Source: Candidatus Hydrogenedentota bacterium (lineage in GTDB: Bacteria > Hydrogenedentota > Hydrogenedentia > Hydrogenedentales > JAGMZX01). Taken from it: 64,000 nt of DNA. Below, piece after piece: positions 49,594 through 59,791 of this stretch (positions within the stretch are counted from its first letter, which is position 1; each line of letters begins with the position of its first letter). Below the pieces are notes generated by a model. The model saw nothing but the letters and a program-made list of their open reading frames with translations, was not told the origin of the DNA and made no database searches. The position numbers and the translations under genes are program-made. The DNA lies in the NCBI GenBank assembly GCA_029556545.1, contig JAKQEQ010000167.1, positions 56,889-120,888 on the forward strand, read 5' to 3'.

Positions 49594-52500
49594 TCACTCC
49601 CCGGCCGCCCGGCGCGTGCGCCAGCGCGGCTCCTCCGGCTTCGCCTCGACGGGCGGCGTGTGCGAGGGAAGGCCCATCCCCGCGGAGAACCAGAGGCAGC
49701 CCTCGCCGAGCACGTTCTCGACGTCCTGCCGCAGCGCGCGCGACGCCGCCACGCGGCACGCGCCCGTGGTGTGTACGGTGACCTCGTCGCGCTCGCTGGT
49801 CAGGCAGTGGAGATACACGTCGCACGTTCCGGGCCGCGCGCCCAGCACTTCCGCGATGCGTTCGATCAGCACGTCGTCCACGCCGGCGGTGCGCAGCCGA
49901 ATGTGGACGGCGGTGGTAAGTTCCTTCTCCGCGTCTTCGATGGGAAATAGGTCTATCGCCACAAGGCCCGGCGCCTGGCCGCGGTGGCTCACGCGCGCCC
50001 GCATCATGACAATCATGTCCTGCACAAGCAGCCCCACCTTCTTCTCGTAGAGGTCGCTGAACACGGTCACCTCGACGTGCCCATCGAGCGTCTCCAGCGT
50101 GAGAAACGCCATCTTCGCGCCCCGGCCCGTGATGTGCGTCTTGACGCCCGCCACCAGCCCGCCAAGGGTCACTTCCTGATTCTCGCGCAGTTCCGGCAGG
50201 TCCCCGAGATGAAGCGTCGAAAACCGCTTGATCGTGTCGGCGTGCCGCGCGAGCGGATGACTGCTCACGTATAACCCGAGCACCTCCTTCTCGTACTGAA
50301 GCAACTCGCTCTCGGGCCACTCGATCAAGTCGGGCTTCTGGCTCATGGTCTGCTCGTGCTGCTCCTCATCGAGCATGTCGAACAGCGAGGTCTGCCCCGC
50401 CGCGCGGTCCCGCTGCGCTATCTGCCCTTCTTCCAGCGCCGTCTCGACCACCGACGCGACCTGCCGCCGGTTCCACTCGGTCCCGAGGAACGCCCCGGCC
50501 TTGTTCAGACTCTCGATAAGCCGCTTGTTGACCAGGCGCGTATCGAGCCGCGAGCAGAAATCGAAAATGTCTTTGTACGGCCCGTTCTCGTTGCGTTGCT
50601 GCACGATGCTGTCCGCCGGCCCCTCCCCCACGTTCTTCACCGCGCCCATGCCGAAACGGATCGCGTCGCCCTCCACCGAGAACATGGTTTCGCTTTTGTT
50701 CACGTCCGGCGGAAGCACCTCGATGTCCATGCGACGGCACTCATCCACATACAAGGCGATCTTGTCGAGGTTGCCCCGCTCGCTCGTGAGCAGCGCGCAC
50801 ATGAACTCAACCGGGTAATTCGCCTTCAGATACGCCGTCTGATACGCCACGAAGGCGTAGCAGACGCTATGCGACTTGTTGAATCCGTAGCCCGCGAACG
50901 TCTCGATCTTGTCAAACAGCCCGCTGGTTAGCTCCTCATCCAGCCTCTGCCGCTGGCAACCCTCCGTGAACCGGCTCCGCTGCTCCGCCATCTCCTCCGG
51001 CTTCTTCTTCGACATCACCCGCCGCAGAATGTCCGCCTCCGCAAGGCTGTACCCCGCCAGCGCCTGCACAATCTGCATCACCTGCTCCTGGTAGAGCGCG
51101 ATGCCGTACGTCTCCCGCAGGATCGGCTCCAGTGCCGGATGATCGTATCTGATGTTCTCCGGGTGGAATTTGTTCTGAATATAAACATCGATATGCTGCA
51201 TCGGGCCCGGGCGATAGAGTGCAACAAGCGCCGTGATCTCTTCGAGGCTCTCAAGCCCGATGCGCTTGGTCAGCTCGCGCATGCCCGAACTCTCGAGCTG
51301 GAAGATTCCCGTCGTGCGCCCTGATCGAAGCAACGCGTATGTTTTCGGATCATTTGGTTCTAATTCATCTATTTGTATCGTTATGCCGCGGTTTTCGTGT
51401 ACCAGACGAACCGCCTCGTGCACCACGGTAAGAGTGCGTAAACCGAGAAAATCCATCTTCAGCAGACCCGTCTGCTCCACCCCGCTCATCTCGAACTGCG
51501 TCGCCACCGTGTCCGACCCGGACGCCTTGAACAACGGCACGTGCTCGGTCAACGGCTGGTCGCAAATGACAACGCCCGCCGCGTGCGTGCTCAGGCTGCT
51601 CACCGTTCCCTCCAGGCGCGTGGCGAGCCGCCAGAGTCGCGCCACCTGCGGATCGCCGTCCGCGAGCGCGCGCAGTTCAGGTTCCTTCTCCATCGACTTC
51701 TCGAGCGTAATCTTCAGTTCGTCCGGCACCAGTTTCGCAATGCGGTCCACGTCGCCGTAGGGCATGCCCATGACGCGCCCGACATTGCGAATGGCCTGCT
51801 TCGCAAGCATGCGGTTGAACGTGATGATCTGGGACACGTTGTCGGGCCCGTACTGGGCGCGCGCGTATTCGATCATCTCGCCCCGCCGCTCGTAGCAGAA
51901 GTCGATGTCGAAGTCCGGCATGCTCACGCGGTCGGGGTTCAGGAACCGCTCGAAAAGCAGCTTGTATCGAATCGGGTCGATGTTCGTGATGCGAAGCGCA
52001 TACGCCGCGAGACTGCCCGCGCCCGACCCGCGTCCCGGCCCGACCGGGATGCCCCGCTCGCGCGCATACTTGATGAGATCCCAGACTACGAGGAAGTAGT
52101 CCACGAACCCCATCCGCTCAATCACGCTCAACTCGAAATCGAGACGCTCCACCAGCGCCGGGTCCGGCGTCTCACCGAAGCGCTCGACAAGCCCCTTATG
52201 CGCCAAATCGCGCAGATAGCGCTCGCGGGTCACGCCCTCAGGCGGCGTGAATTTCGGAATGAGCCGCTTGCCCAGCGGCAGTTCCAGGTTGCAACGCTCC
52301 GCCACCTTGACCGTGTTCGCGACGGCCTCGGGCCAGCGCTTGAATTTCTCGCGCATCTCATCCGGACTGCGAAAGTGGAATTCGGAGGTCGGGAACTTGA
52401 ACCGGCTTTCCGTTTCAAGCGTGCTGCCCGTCTGGATGCACAGCAGCGCCTCGTGCGCCTCCGCGTCCGCCTTGTCGATGTAGTGACAGTCGTTCGAGGC

Positions 52501-53112
52501 GATCATCATCAGGCCGTGGCGCTCGGCGAGTTCCGCGAGCATCGGGTTGATCTTCTCCTCCTCGGGCATGCCGTGGTCCATGATCTCGATGAGGAAATTG
52601 TCGCGCCCGAAAATCTCGACGTAGTTGCGGATATGCGCGTTCGCGGCGTCGATGTCATCGTTATTCAGCGCCTGCGGGATGCGCCCCGCGAGACACGAAC
52701 TCGTCGCTATCAGCCCCTCGTGGTGCTTGGCGAGCAGCGCGTCATCCACGCGCGGCTTGTAGTGAAACCCTTCGAGATATCCCGCCGTGCTAAGCTTGCA
52801 CAGATTGTAATACCCCGTTTCGTTCTCGCACAGCACGAGCAGGTGGTTGCAGGCCGTGCCCGCAGACCGGAACGAACGGTCGAAACGGTCCGTGGGCGAG
52901 ACGTACAACTCACAGCCGATAATCGGCTTGATGCCCCGTTTGCGCGCTTCCTGAAAGAAGTCGATGGCCCCGAACAAGGCGGCGTGGTCGGTCAACGCGC
53001 AGGAACGCATACCGAACTCGACGCAGCGATCGAGCACCTTCTCGATCTTGCACGCGCCGTCCAGCACCGAGTACTCCGAATGCAGATGAAGATGCACAAA
53101 GCCCGCGCTCAT
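49594..53112 (-). CDS. dnaE: DNA polymerase III subunit alpha
   Basis: FVHLHLHSEYSVLDGACKIEKV (PHP), PGRGSGAGSLAAYALRITNIDPI, MPDFDIDFCYERRGEMIEY, GYGFNKSHSVCYAFVAYQTAYLKANYPVEFM. Confidence 0.96.
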   Translation of the reverse strand: MSAGFVHLHLHSEYSVLDGACKIEKVLDRCVEFGMRSCALTDHAALFGAIDFFQEARKRGIKPIIGCELYVSPTDRFDRSFRSAGTACNHLLVLCENETGYYNLCKLSTAGYLEGFHYKPRVDDALLAKHHEGLIATSSCLAGRIPQALNNDDIDAANAHIRNYVEIFGRDNFLIEIMDHGMPEEEKINPMLAELAERHGLMMIASNDCHYIDKADAEAHEALLCIQTGSTLETESRFKFPTSEFHFRSPDEMREKFKRWPEAVANTVKVAERCNLELPLGKRLIPKFTPPEGVTRERYLRDLAHKGLVERFGETPDPALVERLDFELSVIERMGFVDYFLVVWDLIKYARERGIPVGPGRGSGAGSLAAYALRITNIDPIRYKLLFERFLNPDRVSMPDFDIDFCYERRGEMIEYARAQYGPDNVSQIITFNRMLAKQAIRNVGRVMGMPYGDVDRIAKLVPDELKITLEKSMEKEPELRALADGDPQVARLWRLATRLEGTVSSLSTHAAGVVICDQPLTEHVPLFKASGSDTVATQFEMSGVEQTGLLKMDFLGLRTLTVVHEAVRLVHENRGITIQIDELEPNDPKTYALLRSGRTTGIFQLESSGMRELTKRIGLESLEEITALVALYRPGPMQHIDVYIQNKFHPENIRYDHPALEPILRETYGIALYQEQVMQIVQALAGYSLAEADILRRVMSKKKPEEMAEQRSRFTEGCQRQRLDEELTSGLFDKIETFAGYGFNKSHSVCYAFVAYQTAYLKANYPVEFMCALLTSERGNLDKIALYVDECRRMDIEVLPPDVNKSETMFSVEGDAIRFGMGAVKNVGEGPADSIVQQRNENGPYKDIFDFCSRLDTRLVNKRLIESLNKAGAFLGTEWNRRQVASVVETALEEGQIAQRDRAAGQTSLFDMLDEEQHEQTMSQKPDLIEWPESELLQYEKEVLGLYVSSHPLARHADTIKRFSTLHLGDLPELRENQEVTLGGLVAGVKTHITGRGAKMAFLTLETLDGHVEVTVFSDLYEKKVGLLVQDMIVMMRARVSHRGQAPGLVAIDLFPIEDAEKELTTAVHIRLRTAGVDDVLIERIAEVLGARPGTCDVYLHCLTSERDEVTVHTTGACRVAASRALRQDVENVLGEGCLWFSAGMGLPSHTPPVEAKPEEPRWRTRRAAGE

Positions 53113-53591
53113 GCCAGAGCCTCCCAAAGCAGTTCCAACGCAGCGTCCGCCGTTTGCCGCTTCACTGCGTCTCGATCTCCTTCAAAATCATGCCGCCGCA
53201 CCACAACATCCTCCGCCGTCGCCAACGCCGCATAGACCAACCCGACCGGCTTCTCCGGCGCGCCGCCCGTCGGGCCCGCGATGCCCGTAACCGCCAAGGC
53301 ATAATCCGCCGCGAACCGTTCCCGCGCGCCGATCGCCATCTCCCGCGCCGTCGCTTCGCTTACCGCGCCGTGGGCGGCCAGCGTCTCCCGCGAAACGCCC
53401 AACACCGCGCACTTCACTTCGTTGCTGTACGCCACCACACCGCCCACGAAACACGCCGACGCCCCCGGCACGTTCGTCAGCCGGTGCGCGATGAGCCCGC
53501 CGCTGCACGACTCCGCCGTTGCGACGAACTCGCCGCGCGCCGTCAACCGCGCTACAATGCGCCCTTCGATATCCGGCTCGCTCTCCGCCAT
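53109..53591 (-). CDS. CinA C-terminal-family nicotinamide-nucleotide amidohydrolase
   Basis: FVATAESCSGGLIAHRLTNVPGASACFVGGVVAYSNEVK, AVTGIAGPTGG; ATGA overlap with dnaE. Confidence 0.92.
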   Translation of the reverse strand: MAESEPDIEGRIVARLTARGEFVATAESCSGGLIAHRLTNVPGASACFVGGVVAYSNEVKCAVLGVSRETLAAHGAVSEATAREMAIGARERFAADYALAVTGIAGPTGGAPEKPVGLVYAALATAEDVVVRRHDFEGDRDAVKRQTADAALELLWEALA

Positions 53592-53612
53592 GCGTCATGC
53601 CCCAGTTTGTGG

Positions 53613-53631
53613 CACGGGCGTCCCGCCCGTG
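53613..53631. repeat. REP-like palindrome CACGGGC-GTCCC-GCCCGTG
   Basis: Perfect 7-bp arms within GTGGCACGGGCGTCCCGCCCGTGACTC. Confidence 0.7.
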
Positions 53632-53772
53632 ACTCAACACATGGCCAAGATGACCATGCCGCGTCCGGTTACGGTAGCATCCCGCGCGGATCAGGGGCAA
53701 TTGGTGAAAATAGAGAAAAGGGCCATAACCACGGTGACCTCGAAAGCGCCAGCAAACGCAAGCCGGTGGGGG

Positions 53773-53801
53773 TTGTCCGTGCGGCTCCCGTCGGGTATAC
53801 T
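53773..53801 (+). promoter_or_regulatory. Sigma70-type promoter upstream of lytic transglycosylase
   Basis: TTGTCC (53773-53778), 17 nt, TATACT (53796-53801). Confidence 0.55.
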
Positions 53802-53839
53802 GTTGACACGTTCATGGTCCGAGGTGTGGGACAGGTAGC

Positions 53840-54802
53840 ATGAAGCGATTGTTGATGAGTCCGATCATCCTTCTCTTGCTGGGGATACCCGTTCTCTCCC
53901 CCGGTTACGCGCCGGCGGAAGGCTCTGCCTCAAGCCGCATTCAGTCACAGAAAGAGCAGGCCCTCCCCGCAAGCCATCGGCACAGCATGGAACGGCGACG
54001 CTCAGCCATGGAGCGCCGACAAAACCTCAACATGCACCAGTACAAAGACAACGAGGGGACCATCACCATCACCAATCGGCCCGAGAAATACAGGAATCGC
54101 GCCGGATACACGGAAATTCGCATTGACTTCGAGCCGATTTACGTACCCAAACAGTTTCAATCCTACACGTCGCCGACCCAATACTCGACCAGTTCGATTG
54201 AGGGGCTGGTGCGGACCTATGCACAGCGGTACCTGCTGGACGAAAGCCTCATCTACGCCGTGATTCGCGTCGAGAGCAATTTCAATCCGAACGCGGTCTC
54301 GCGTGCCGGCGCGTGTGGCCTCATGCAGCTTATGCCCGCCACAGCCGCGGAAATGGGCGTTACGCACATTTTCGACCCGGCACAGAACATCGCCGGGGGC
54401 ACGCAGTATCTGGCCAAGATGCTCGGGCTGTTCCGCAACGACCTCAGCCTCGCGCTTGCGGCGTATAACGCCGGCCCCGAAGCCGTGAAGAAACATAACG
54501 GCATCCCGCCCTATGCCGAGACCCAGTCCTACGTGCGCAACGTAATCGCGCACCACAAGCAATTCCAAACGGGGGGCGTGCAGGCGCGCTCCACCTACGC
54601 AAGCCGCGTGCGGCACGCCGCCCCCGCGCCGCCGCCGCTGCCCGCCGCGACAAAGAAGCAACTCGTCGTCCATTTCCACAGCGGCCTCCAGCAACCCGCC
54701 GACCAGATTCTCGACGAAGACCCCTACTACTACATCGTCTATGGCCGCCGCACCTATCCCGTCCGCAAAGAACTCGTCGCGCGCATCGAAGAGCCCGCGT
54801 AA
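53840..54802 (+). CDS. SLT-domain lytic transglycosylase, secreted
   Basis: ESLIYAVIRVESNFNPNAVSRAGACGLMQLMPATAAEMGV, NIAGGTQYLAKML, ALAAYNAGPEAV. Confidence 0.93.
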   Translation: MKRLLMSPIILLLLGIPVLSPGYAPAEGSASSRIQSQKEQALPASHRHSMERRRSAMERRQNLNMHQYKDNEGTITITNRPEKYRNRAGYTEIRIDFEPIYVPKQFQSYTSPTQYSTSSIEGLVRTYAQRYLLDESLIYAVIRVESNFNPNAVSRAGACGLMQLMPATAAEMGVTHIFDPAQNIAGGTQYLAKMLGLFRNDLSLALAAYNAGPEAVKKHNGIPPYAETQSYVRNVIAHHKQFQTGGVQARSTYASRVRHAAPAPPPLPAATKKQLVVHFHSGLQQPADQILDEDPYYYIVYGRRTYPVRKELVARIEEPA

Positions 54803-54815
54803 TCCCCTTACTACC

Positions 54816-54866
54816 CGTTCTCGTCCTCGTTCCCGTAATCGTAATCGAACTACTCGACCTCGAACA
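54816..54866. repeat. (CGTAAT)n hexamer element, third (short) copy
   Basis: cgttctcgtcctcgttcccgtaatcgtaatcgaactactcgacctcgaac. Confidence 0.7.
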
Positions 54867-55035
54867 CCATCCGCCTCGCCCTCGGGCGCCTATCAATGGG
54901 CGTCATGAACAAGACGCATGATATGGACCCACAAATCACGCGGGAATCTATCGTCTGTGTTTCTCGTTATTCTTCGTTGTCTCGTTCAAGAGTAATTGAC
55001 GCGCCTTCGCGTCATGATGAAGAAGGTTCACCCAC

Positions 55036-55833
55036 ATGAATGCAACGCTTTCGCCGGCGCGCCGCTACGCCGACTTGGGGTACTACGTTCACGCGCGGTC
55101 CGTCTTCTCGGAAGACCTGATCCGCCGCGCCGTTGAAGGCATGGACGCGTTGCGGGAACGGCGTTACGAAGCCGGGACGTCCCCCGAGGAATCGTATTGG
55201 AACCCCGGCGATGACCCGAACAAACTGTGCAAGATCGAGATGCCCCAGTTCGCGAACCGCGCCATCTTCGAGTTGGTGAGCCATCCCGCACTGGGCCGAC
55301 TCGCCGCTGAGGTGACCGGCGCGAAGATGGTGCAAGCGTGGTGGGTCCAACTGCTCTACAAACCGCCCACCGCTGACGACCGGACCCACGGCACGAACGT
55401 CGGCTGGCATCAGGACCGCCAGTATTGGGACGCGTGGACGCCCGAGAGCGAGTTGTTTACCGCCTGGGTCGCGCTGAGCGACGTGACCGCCGACGCGGGG
55501 CCGATGCTGTTCGTGCCCGGCTCGCACCGTTGGGGCTTCCGGGGTGAGGGCGACTTCTTCGGCCAGGACATCGACGCACAACAGCGGGGCATTCGCGTGC
55601 CCGACGGCGAAGAGTGGTCCGAAGTCCCCGCGATCCTGCCGCCCGGCGGCGTCAGTTTCCACCATCATCTCACCTTTCACGCCAGCGGCCCAAACCACAG
55701 CACTGGACCGCGCCGTAGCTTCGCCATCCACCTCCGCACCGAGAACTCGCAGCCGGTGAACGGGGCCCGCAACGGGCTCGCGAGGTACATCGACGACCCG
55801 GAGCGCTGCCCGATTCTCTACGCCGCCCGCTGA
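55036..55833 (+). CDS. Phytanoyl-CoA dioxygenase (PhyH) family protein
   Basis: VGWHQDRQYWD (HxD), PGSHRWG, VSFHHHLTFHASGPNHS. Confidence 0.88.
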   Translation: MNATLSPARRYADLGYYVHARSVFSEDLIRRAVEGMDALRERRYEAGTSPEESYWNPGDDPNKLCKIEMPQFANRAIFELVSHPALGRLAAEVTGAKMVQAWWVQLLYKPPTADDRTHGTNVGWHQDRQYWDAWTPESELFTAWVALSDVTADAGPMLFVPGSHRWGFRGEGDFFGQDIDAQQRGIRVPDGEEWSEVPAILPPGGVSFHHHLTFHASGPNHSTGPRRSFAIHLRTENSQPVNGARNGLARYIDDPERCPILYAAR

Positions 55834-55840
55834 AGCGGGC
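55825..55840. terminator. Short stem-loop overlapping the PhyH stop codon
   Basis: GCCCGCT-GA-AGCGGGC, between convergent genes. Confidence 0.35.
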
Positions 55841-55863
55841 CGGCGGTCGCTTGGCGATTCGCC

Positions 55864-56532
55864 CTACAGGTCCTTGATGCGCAGGTTCCGCCAGCGGACG
55901 CTCATCGGCTCGGTCTTCGTGCCGACGCCGTGCACTTGCAGCGCGATGAAACCGCTCGACGTCATGCCGTCGTGAAGATCGGCGCGCAACTCGCCGTTGA
56001 GCCACGTTTGGATGTGATCGCCCCGCGCCTCGATGCGCACCAAGTTCCACTCACCGTTCTTCCAAAGCTGGCGACCCGCCTCGCCGAAGGCCTTGGCCTC
56101 GGCGCTCTCCTTGTCCTTCGGGAAGAGCCAACCGCGCCGCGCCTCGTCATAAATGCCGCACGACCAGTCCCGGGGATTGTCTTCATCCTCGAGTTCGCAT
56201 TGATAGCCGTGGACGCGCCCGTCCTTGTACGTCTGAAGGCTGTTGCTGCGAATCTGCACCCCGGAGTTCAATCCCGGATGACCGAGAAACTCGAATTCAA
56301 GAATGAAATCCTTGTAGTGCTGCTGCGTGCAGAGAAACGAGTTGTCGGTATTCGGCACGGAGGTTCCGACAATCGCGCCGTCCTCGACGGCGTACTTCGC
56401 CGCGCCGCCCTTCTGCTCCCAGCCGTCGAGGGTTTGCCCGTCGAACAGGCTGACCCAGCCTTCCTCTTCCGCGACCGCGCCAAGAGTCACGACGAGGCCC
56501 AACAACACACAGCCAAGCCCGATCCGCTTCAT
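55864..56532 (-). CDS. DUF1080 (3-keto-disaccharide hydrolase-like) secreted protein
   Basis: EGWVSLFDGQTLDGWEQKGG, FLGHPGLNSGVQIRSN, GEWNLVRIEARGDHIQTWLNGE. Confidence 0.9.
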   Translation of the reverse strand: MKRIGLGCVLLGLVVTLGAVAEEEGWVSLFDGQTLDGWEQKGGAAKYAVEDGAIVGTSVPNTDNSFLCTQQHYKDFILEFEFLGHPGLNSGVQIRSNSLQTYKDGRVHGYQCELEDEDNPRDWSCGIYDEARRGWLFPKDKESAEAKAFGEAGRQLWKNGEWNLVRIEARGDHIQTWLNGELRADLHDGMTSSGFIALQVHGVGTKTEPMSVRWRNLRIKDL

Positions 56533-56818
56533 AACGAGTCTCCTTCTATGAGAGCCCGTACATAAGATTGAGCACAGGCTCGTTGTCGCACGATTGCTAT
56601 GACGTGCCGGTCAATTGGCCGGCATTCCGGAACGTGCAATTCCTTCTCTTCACTTCCCGACACTGCAATAAAACGTCTTTATGGGTAGAAACTGATCGTA
56701 TCCTGCTCCGTTGTCGTTGCCCATCGGGACGGCGCCCTTCTCTGCCCTGTCCGCGGCATAACTCTCTGCGGACACGCCCTATTGTGGCCGATGCTTCGTG
56801 CCCTTTGTCAATGCGGCG

Positions 56819-57733
56819 CTATGCATGGGACGCCGCTATCTCACGTTCAAGTTGCATCACGTAGTCGATAAGCTCGTCCGCCACGCGTTCGTGATATGCA
56901 TCGAAGGGCACAATCGGCGCGCGCACGCGATCCGCGGCGTACACACCCTGACCGTGCATGAGCCGCTTGAAGAAGTGAATCGAGATATCGAGGTGCTGAT
57001 TCGAAAACGCGAGCACCGGCAGCAGCCGGTCGAACAACGCGCGCGCTTCGTCGCGCCGTCCGCCCGCGTACAAGCTGTATATCCGCGTGTAAATGCGGTG
57101 CATCCCCGTGGGCATGAAGGCGTGAACGCCCCGGTCCAGCGCCTCGATCATCTGCATCACCGCCCAGCCCCCGGAGACATGCAGCCGTCCGCCGGTCGCC
57201 TCCAGGACGGCGCTATACTTCACGCCCGCCGGGACCGTCTCGATCTTCAGAGACCGGAACGCCTCCACTTCCTCGAACAGTCGCGCAATTAGCGGCACGG
57301 GCACGCCGGGCCCGTTCGCGTCCCAATCCTGCACCATGAGAAACGGCGGCGCGAGGTCCGCCACCGCACGAAGATCGCGCGCATACTGCCGCTCGTCCTC
57401 GAACGAAATGCTCACGAGAATTCCATCGCAACCGAGCCCGATCAGACGCCGCCCCAGTTCCCGCCGCGCTTCCGAAGTCGGGGCCGAAGCCCCGCCGATG
57501 ACCGGCACACGGCCCGCGACGGCGTCAACGATCGTCGCGACGATTGTCTCACGCTCCTCCATCGAGAGTTTATCCACTTCCGATGCCATCGCAGGCGCAA
57601 GAAAACCGGCCACACCCGCGTCGATCGCGTTCAGGACGTTCACGCGCAGCCCCGCGACGTCGATCCGGTCGGCATCCGTAAACGGTGTGTTCAGTACCGT
57701 AATAATTCCGCGCAGCTGCAATAGAGTTTTCAC
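56819..57733 (-). CDS. Dihydrodipicolinate synthase / N-acetylneuraminate lyase superfamily protein
   Basis: LRGIITVLNTPFTDADRIDVAGLRVNVLNAIDAGVAGFLAPAMASE; Schiff-base region RSLKIETVPAGVK; GTG start at 57733. Confidence 0.85.
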   Translation of the reverse strand: MKTLLQLRGIITVLNTPFTDADRIDVAGLRVNVLNAIDAGVAGFLAPAMASEVDKLSMEERETIVATIVDAVAGRVPVIGGASAPTSEARRELGRRLIGLGCDGILVSISFEDERQYARDLRAVADLAPPFLMVQDWDANGPGVPVPLIARLFEEVEAFRSLKIETVPAGVKYSAVLEATGGRLHVSGGWAVMQMIEALDRGVHAFMPTGMHRIYTRIYSLYAGGRRDEARALFDRLLPVLAFSNQHLDISIHFFKRLMHGQGVYAADRVRAPIVPFDAYHERVADELIDYVMQLEREIAASHA

Positions 57734-57898
57734 GTGTACTCCCCGCGCTCTACGCAAGCCATCGTAACACAGGCTGCGCCGATCTCGCGCACTCAAAGAA
57801 ATTCCGGCATCGGCAACCCTTGCCTCATTAGAAGACTCAGCCAAACCGGAAATTGACCAACCACCAGAGCATGTGCTACGATTTCCCGCGTCACACGA

Positions 57899-57975
57899 GG
57901 GCGATTAGCTCAGCTGGTTAGAGCGCCGTCTTCACACGGCGGAGGTCACTGGTTCGAGCCCAGTATCGCCCACCA
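57899..57975 (+). tRNA. tRNA-Val (anticodon CAC), CCA encoded
   Basis: GGGCGAT acceptor, GCTCAGCTGGTTAGAGC D-arm, loop TTCACAC, ACTGG-TTCGAGC-CCAGT T-arm, ATCGCCC-A-CCA. Confidence 0.93.
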
Positions 57976-57987
57976 TGTAAATCACTG

Positions 57988-58031
57988 AGCGCCAGCAGGT
58001 TACGAAGACCGCCTGTCGGCGCTTTCTTCTT
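57988..58031 (+). terminator. Rho-independent terminator after tRNA-Val
   Basis: AGCGCCAGCAGG ... CCTGTCGGCGCT then TTCTTCTT. Confidence 0.65.
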
Positions 58032-58183
58032 GCCCAAGACTGCGCAAGTCCACCCGAAGTCCACCATGGTTCCCAGACTTTCTGTCCAATGCGTGTCCAT
58101 CGGGAAAACTGGCGGCACACGGAAGTGCTGGGGGGCCTTCGGAACGAGTCCTCAGCGTATCCTCGGAATAGCGTACATCGTCC

Positions 58184-59425
58184 TCAGAAGAGGCTCGTTC
58201 CGGAATCTGTTCTGTCTTGGTCCCGCCAGATGATGCGTGCGGCGTAGACGGCGTTATCGGAACCGTACCGTTCGCAACCGACGGGCTGCATCCATTCCGC
58301 CACAGTAACCCATGTCTCTTGGTCGTTTACTCTCGTCACCGCGAAGTTGCCCAGGCGCGCGCCGCGTTCGGGCACTAGAATGCGTTCCGTGGCGCGAAGG
58401 ACGCATAACCTGTCGGGGTCCACTTGTGCGATGCGCAGCGGCGCGCGGTGGCGGAACACGTGATCGTATTTCGGATCGCGCCGGGTGTAAACAAGAAACA
58501 GCGCGTCCTTGTGGGAGACCCAGTGTTGCTGCGTGTTATAGCTGCCTAACTCGGCGCCGTCATCGAAGGTCCAGGGACGGACCGGCTCGAAATGCAGGCC
58601 GTCCGCGCCGCGGGTTACGTAGCCCTTCACGTCGTTGCGCAGCGTCAGGTAGTACATGCCCTTGAAGTCGACCAACGAAGGTTCTCCCAAGCCTCGCGGC
58701 TCGTCAACCGTCATCTCGTCACCGTGCTGCAGGTAATGAAGCGTCTCGCCGTCGAACCGGCATCGCATCACGGAGGAGCTGGCGGTCTTCTCGCCTTTGG
58801 CCTTGAAATAGAAGGGCAGCAGGATGTCGCCGTTCGGGAGGTCGACGCGCTGCGTGGAACCCGCGCCGGAACTGTGGAACTTCGGGTCGGCCGGCATGTC
58901 CACGGTGCGCCAGGGCGCCCATGTGCGCGCCTCGGGATCGTACCAGGAGTATGCGGTCTGTCTCGGATAGTCGCCCGCGAGCCGGTCGTTTTTGTAGCGC
59001 GCCACATGGCCGGTGCCGAGCAACTTGGCGCTTGCCGCATGCCACTTCGGCGTGAAATCGCAGACTACGGCCACTGTGTCCGCTTCCTGCGTGCGGCCAA
59101 GGCTCTCGTGCTCTACGGGCCCCGTCCAGGTTCGCCCGAGGTCGTCGCTGCGCATTTCGTTGAGGGCATAGAACACGTCCGACCCACTCAAGAGTAGTTT
59201 TTGCATCGTCATGACGACGGTCGGCGGCTCGCCCGGAATTGTTCCCGCCCGTGGATGCACCCAACACGTCACCTTGTCGAATCCGGAACGAATGCTGTCC
59301 AATTGAATATCGTAATCGACTATGGTCACTGCTTCTCTCTCGCCGTATGAAGTTGTCGATATCATTCCGAGCAGGCCGAGCCCGAACATGAGGACGAAAA
59401 AGCGCCATCGATTGTCTTTCTTCAT
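58184..59425 (-). CDS. Sialidase-like (BNR/Asp-box) secreted protein
   Basis: Signal peptide; RSDDLGRTWTGP Asp-box; multiple beta-propeller blades. Confidence 0.75.
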   Translation of the reverse strand: MKKDNRWRFFVLMFGLGLLGMISTTSYGEREAVTIVDYDIQLDSIRSGFDKVTCWVHPRAGTIPGEPPTVVMTMQKLLLSGSDVFYALNEMRSDDLGRTWTGPVEHESLGRTQEADTVAVVCDFTPKWHAASAKLLGTGHVARYKNDRLAGDYPRQTAYSWYDPEARTWAPWRTVDMPADPKFHSSGAGSTQRVDLPNGDILLPFYFKAKGEKTASSSVMRCRFDGETLHYLQHGDEMTVDEPRGLGEPSLVDFKGMYYLTLRNDVKGYVTRGADGLHFEPVRPWTFDDGAELGSYNTQQHWVSHKDALFLVYTRRDPKYDHVFRHRAPLRIAQVDPDRLCVLRATERILVPERGARLGNFAVTRVNDQETWVTVAEWMQPVGCERYGSDNAVYAARIIWRDQDRTDSGTSLF

Positions 59426-59791
59426 GAATTCCTCTCACCGGTTCTCATTTGCAGTTTCCGGAACGCGGCCCGGTCATGGGAACGGCGTTCCCGTTCGCGA
59501 TCGACGGATGATATACTCGCCCGCGTGTGTAATAGAAGCTGTCCGCGTGGTCGCGTCGGCGGACATCAGCGCACTCGTCGCCTTGGACGGCGCGCGTGGG
59601 ACGGCCACGCTGCCTAGCGCGGTTATGTCGTGTCTTGCGATCATGGAAGACCCTGTTGTCGCCGCGGCTAGACAAGGCGAGTTGATTGCGTAGGGAAAGG
59701 AACGAACGCCATGACGCACGATGACCTTGTCGGAGGACGACAGGCTGGATTCATTGGGGGCGCTTGCCGTCACCGCGGCATTCTCCAAGTC

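Noticed and set aside
51330-51400. AT-rich patch inside dnaE as possible insertion
   Set aside because: Reading frame and DnaE sequence are continuous across it; local codon usage variation only.
51541-53235. 564-aa + ORF over dnaE
   Set aside because: Antisense shadow; dnaE motifs are unambiguous on the minus strand.
57918-58120. Minus-strand ORFs with WARTSDLRRVKTAL and GDTGLEPVTSAV
   Set aside because: Classic spurious peptides produced by translating the antisense of a tRNA; the tRNA-Val gene explains them.
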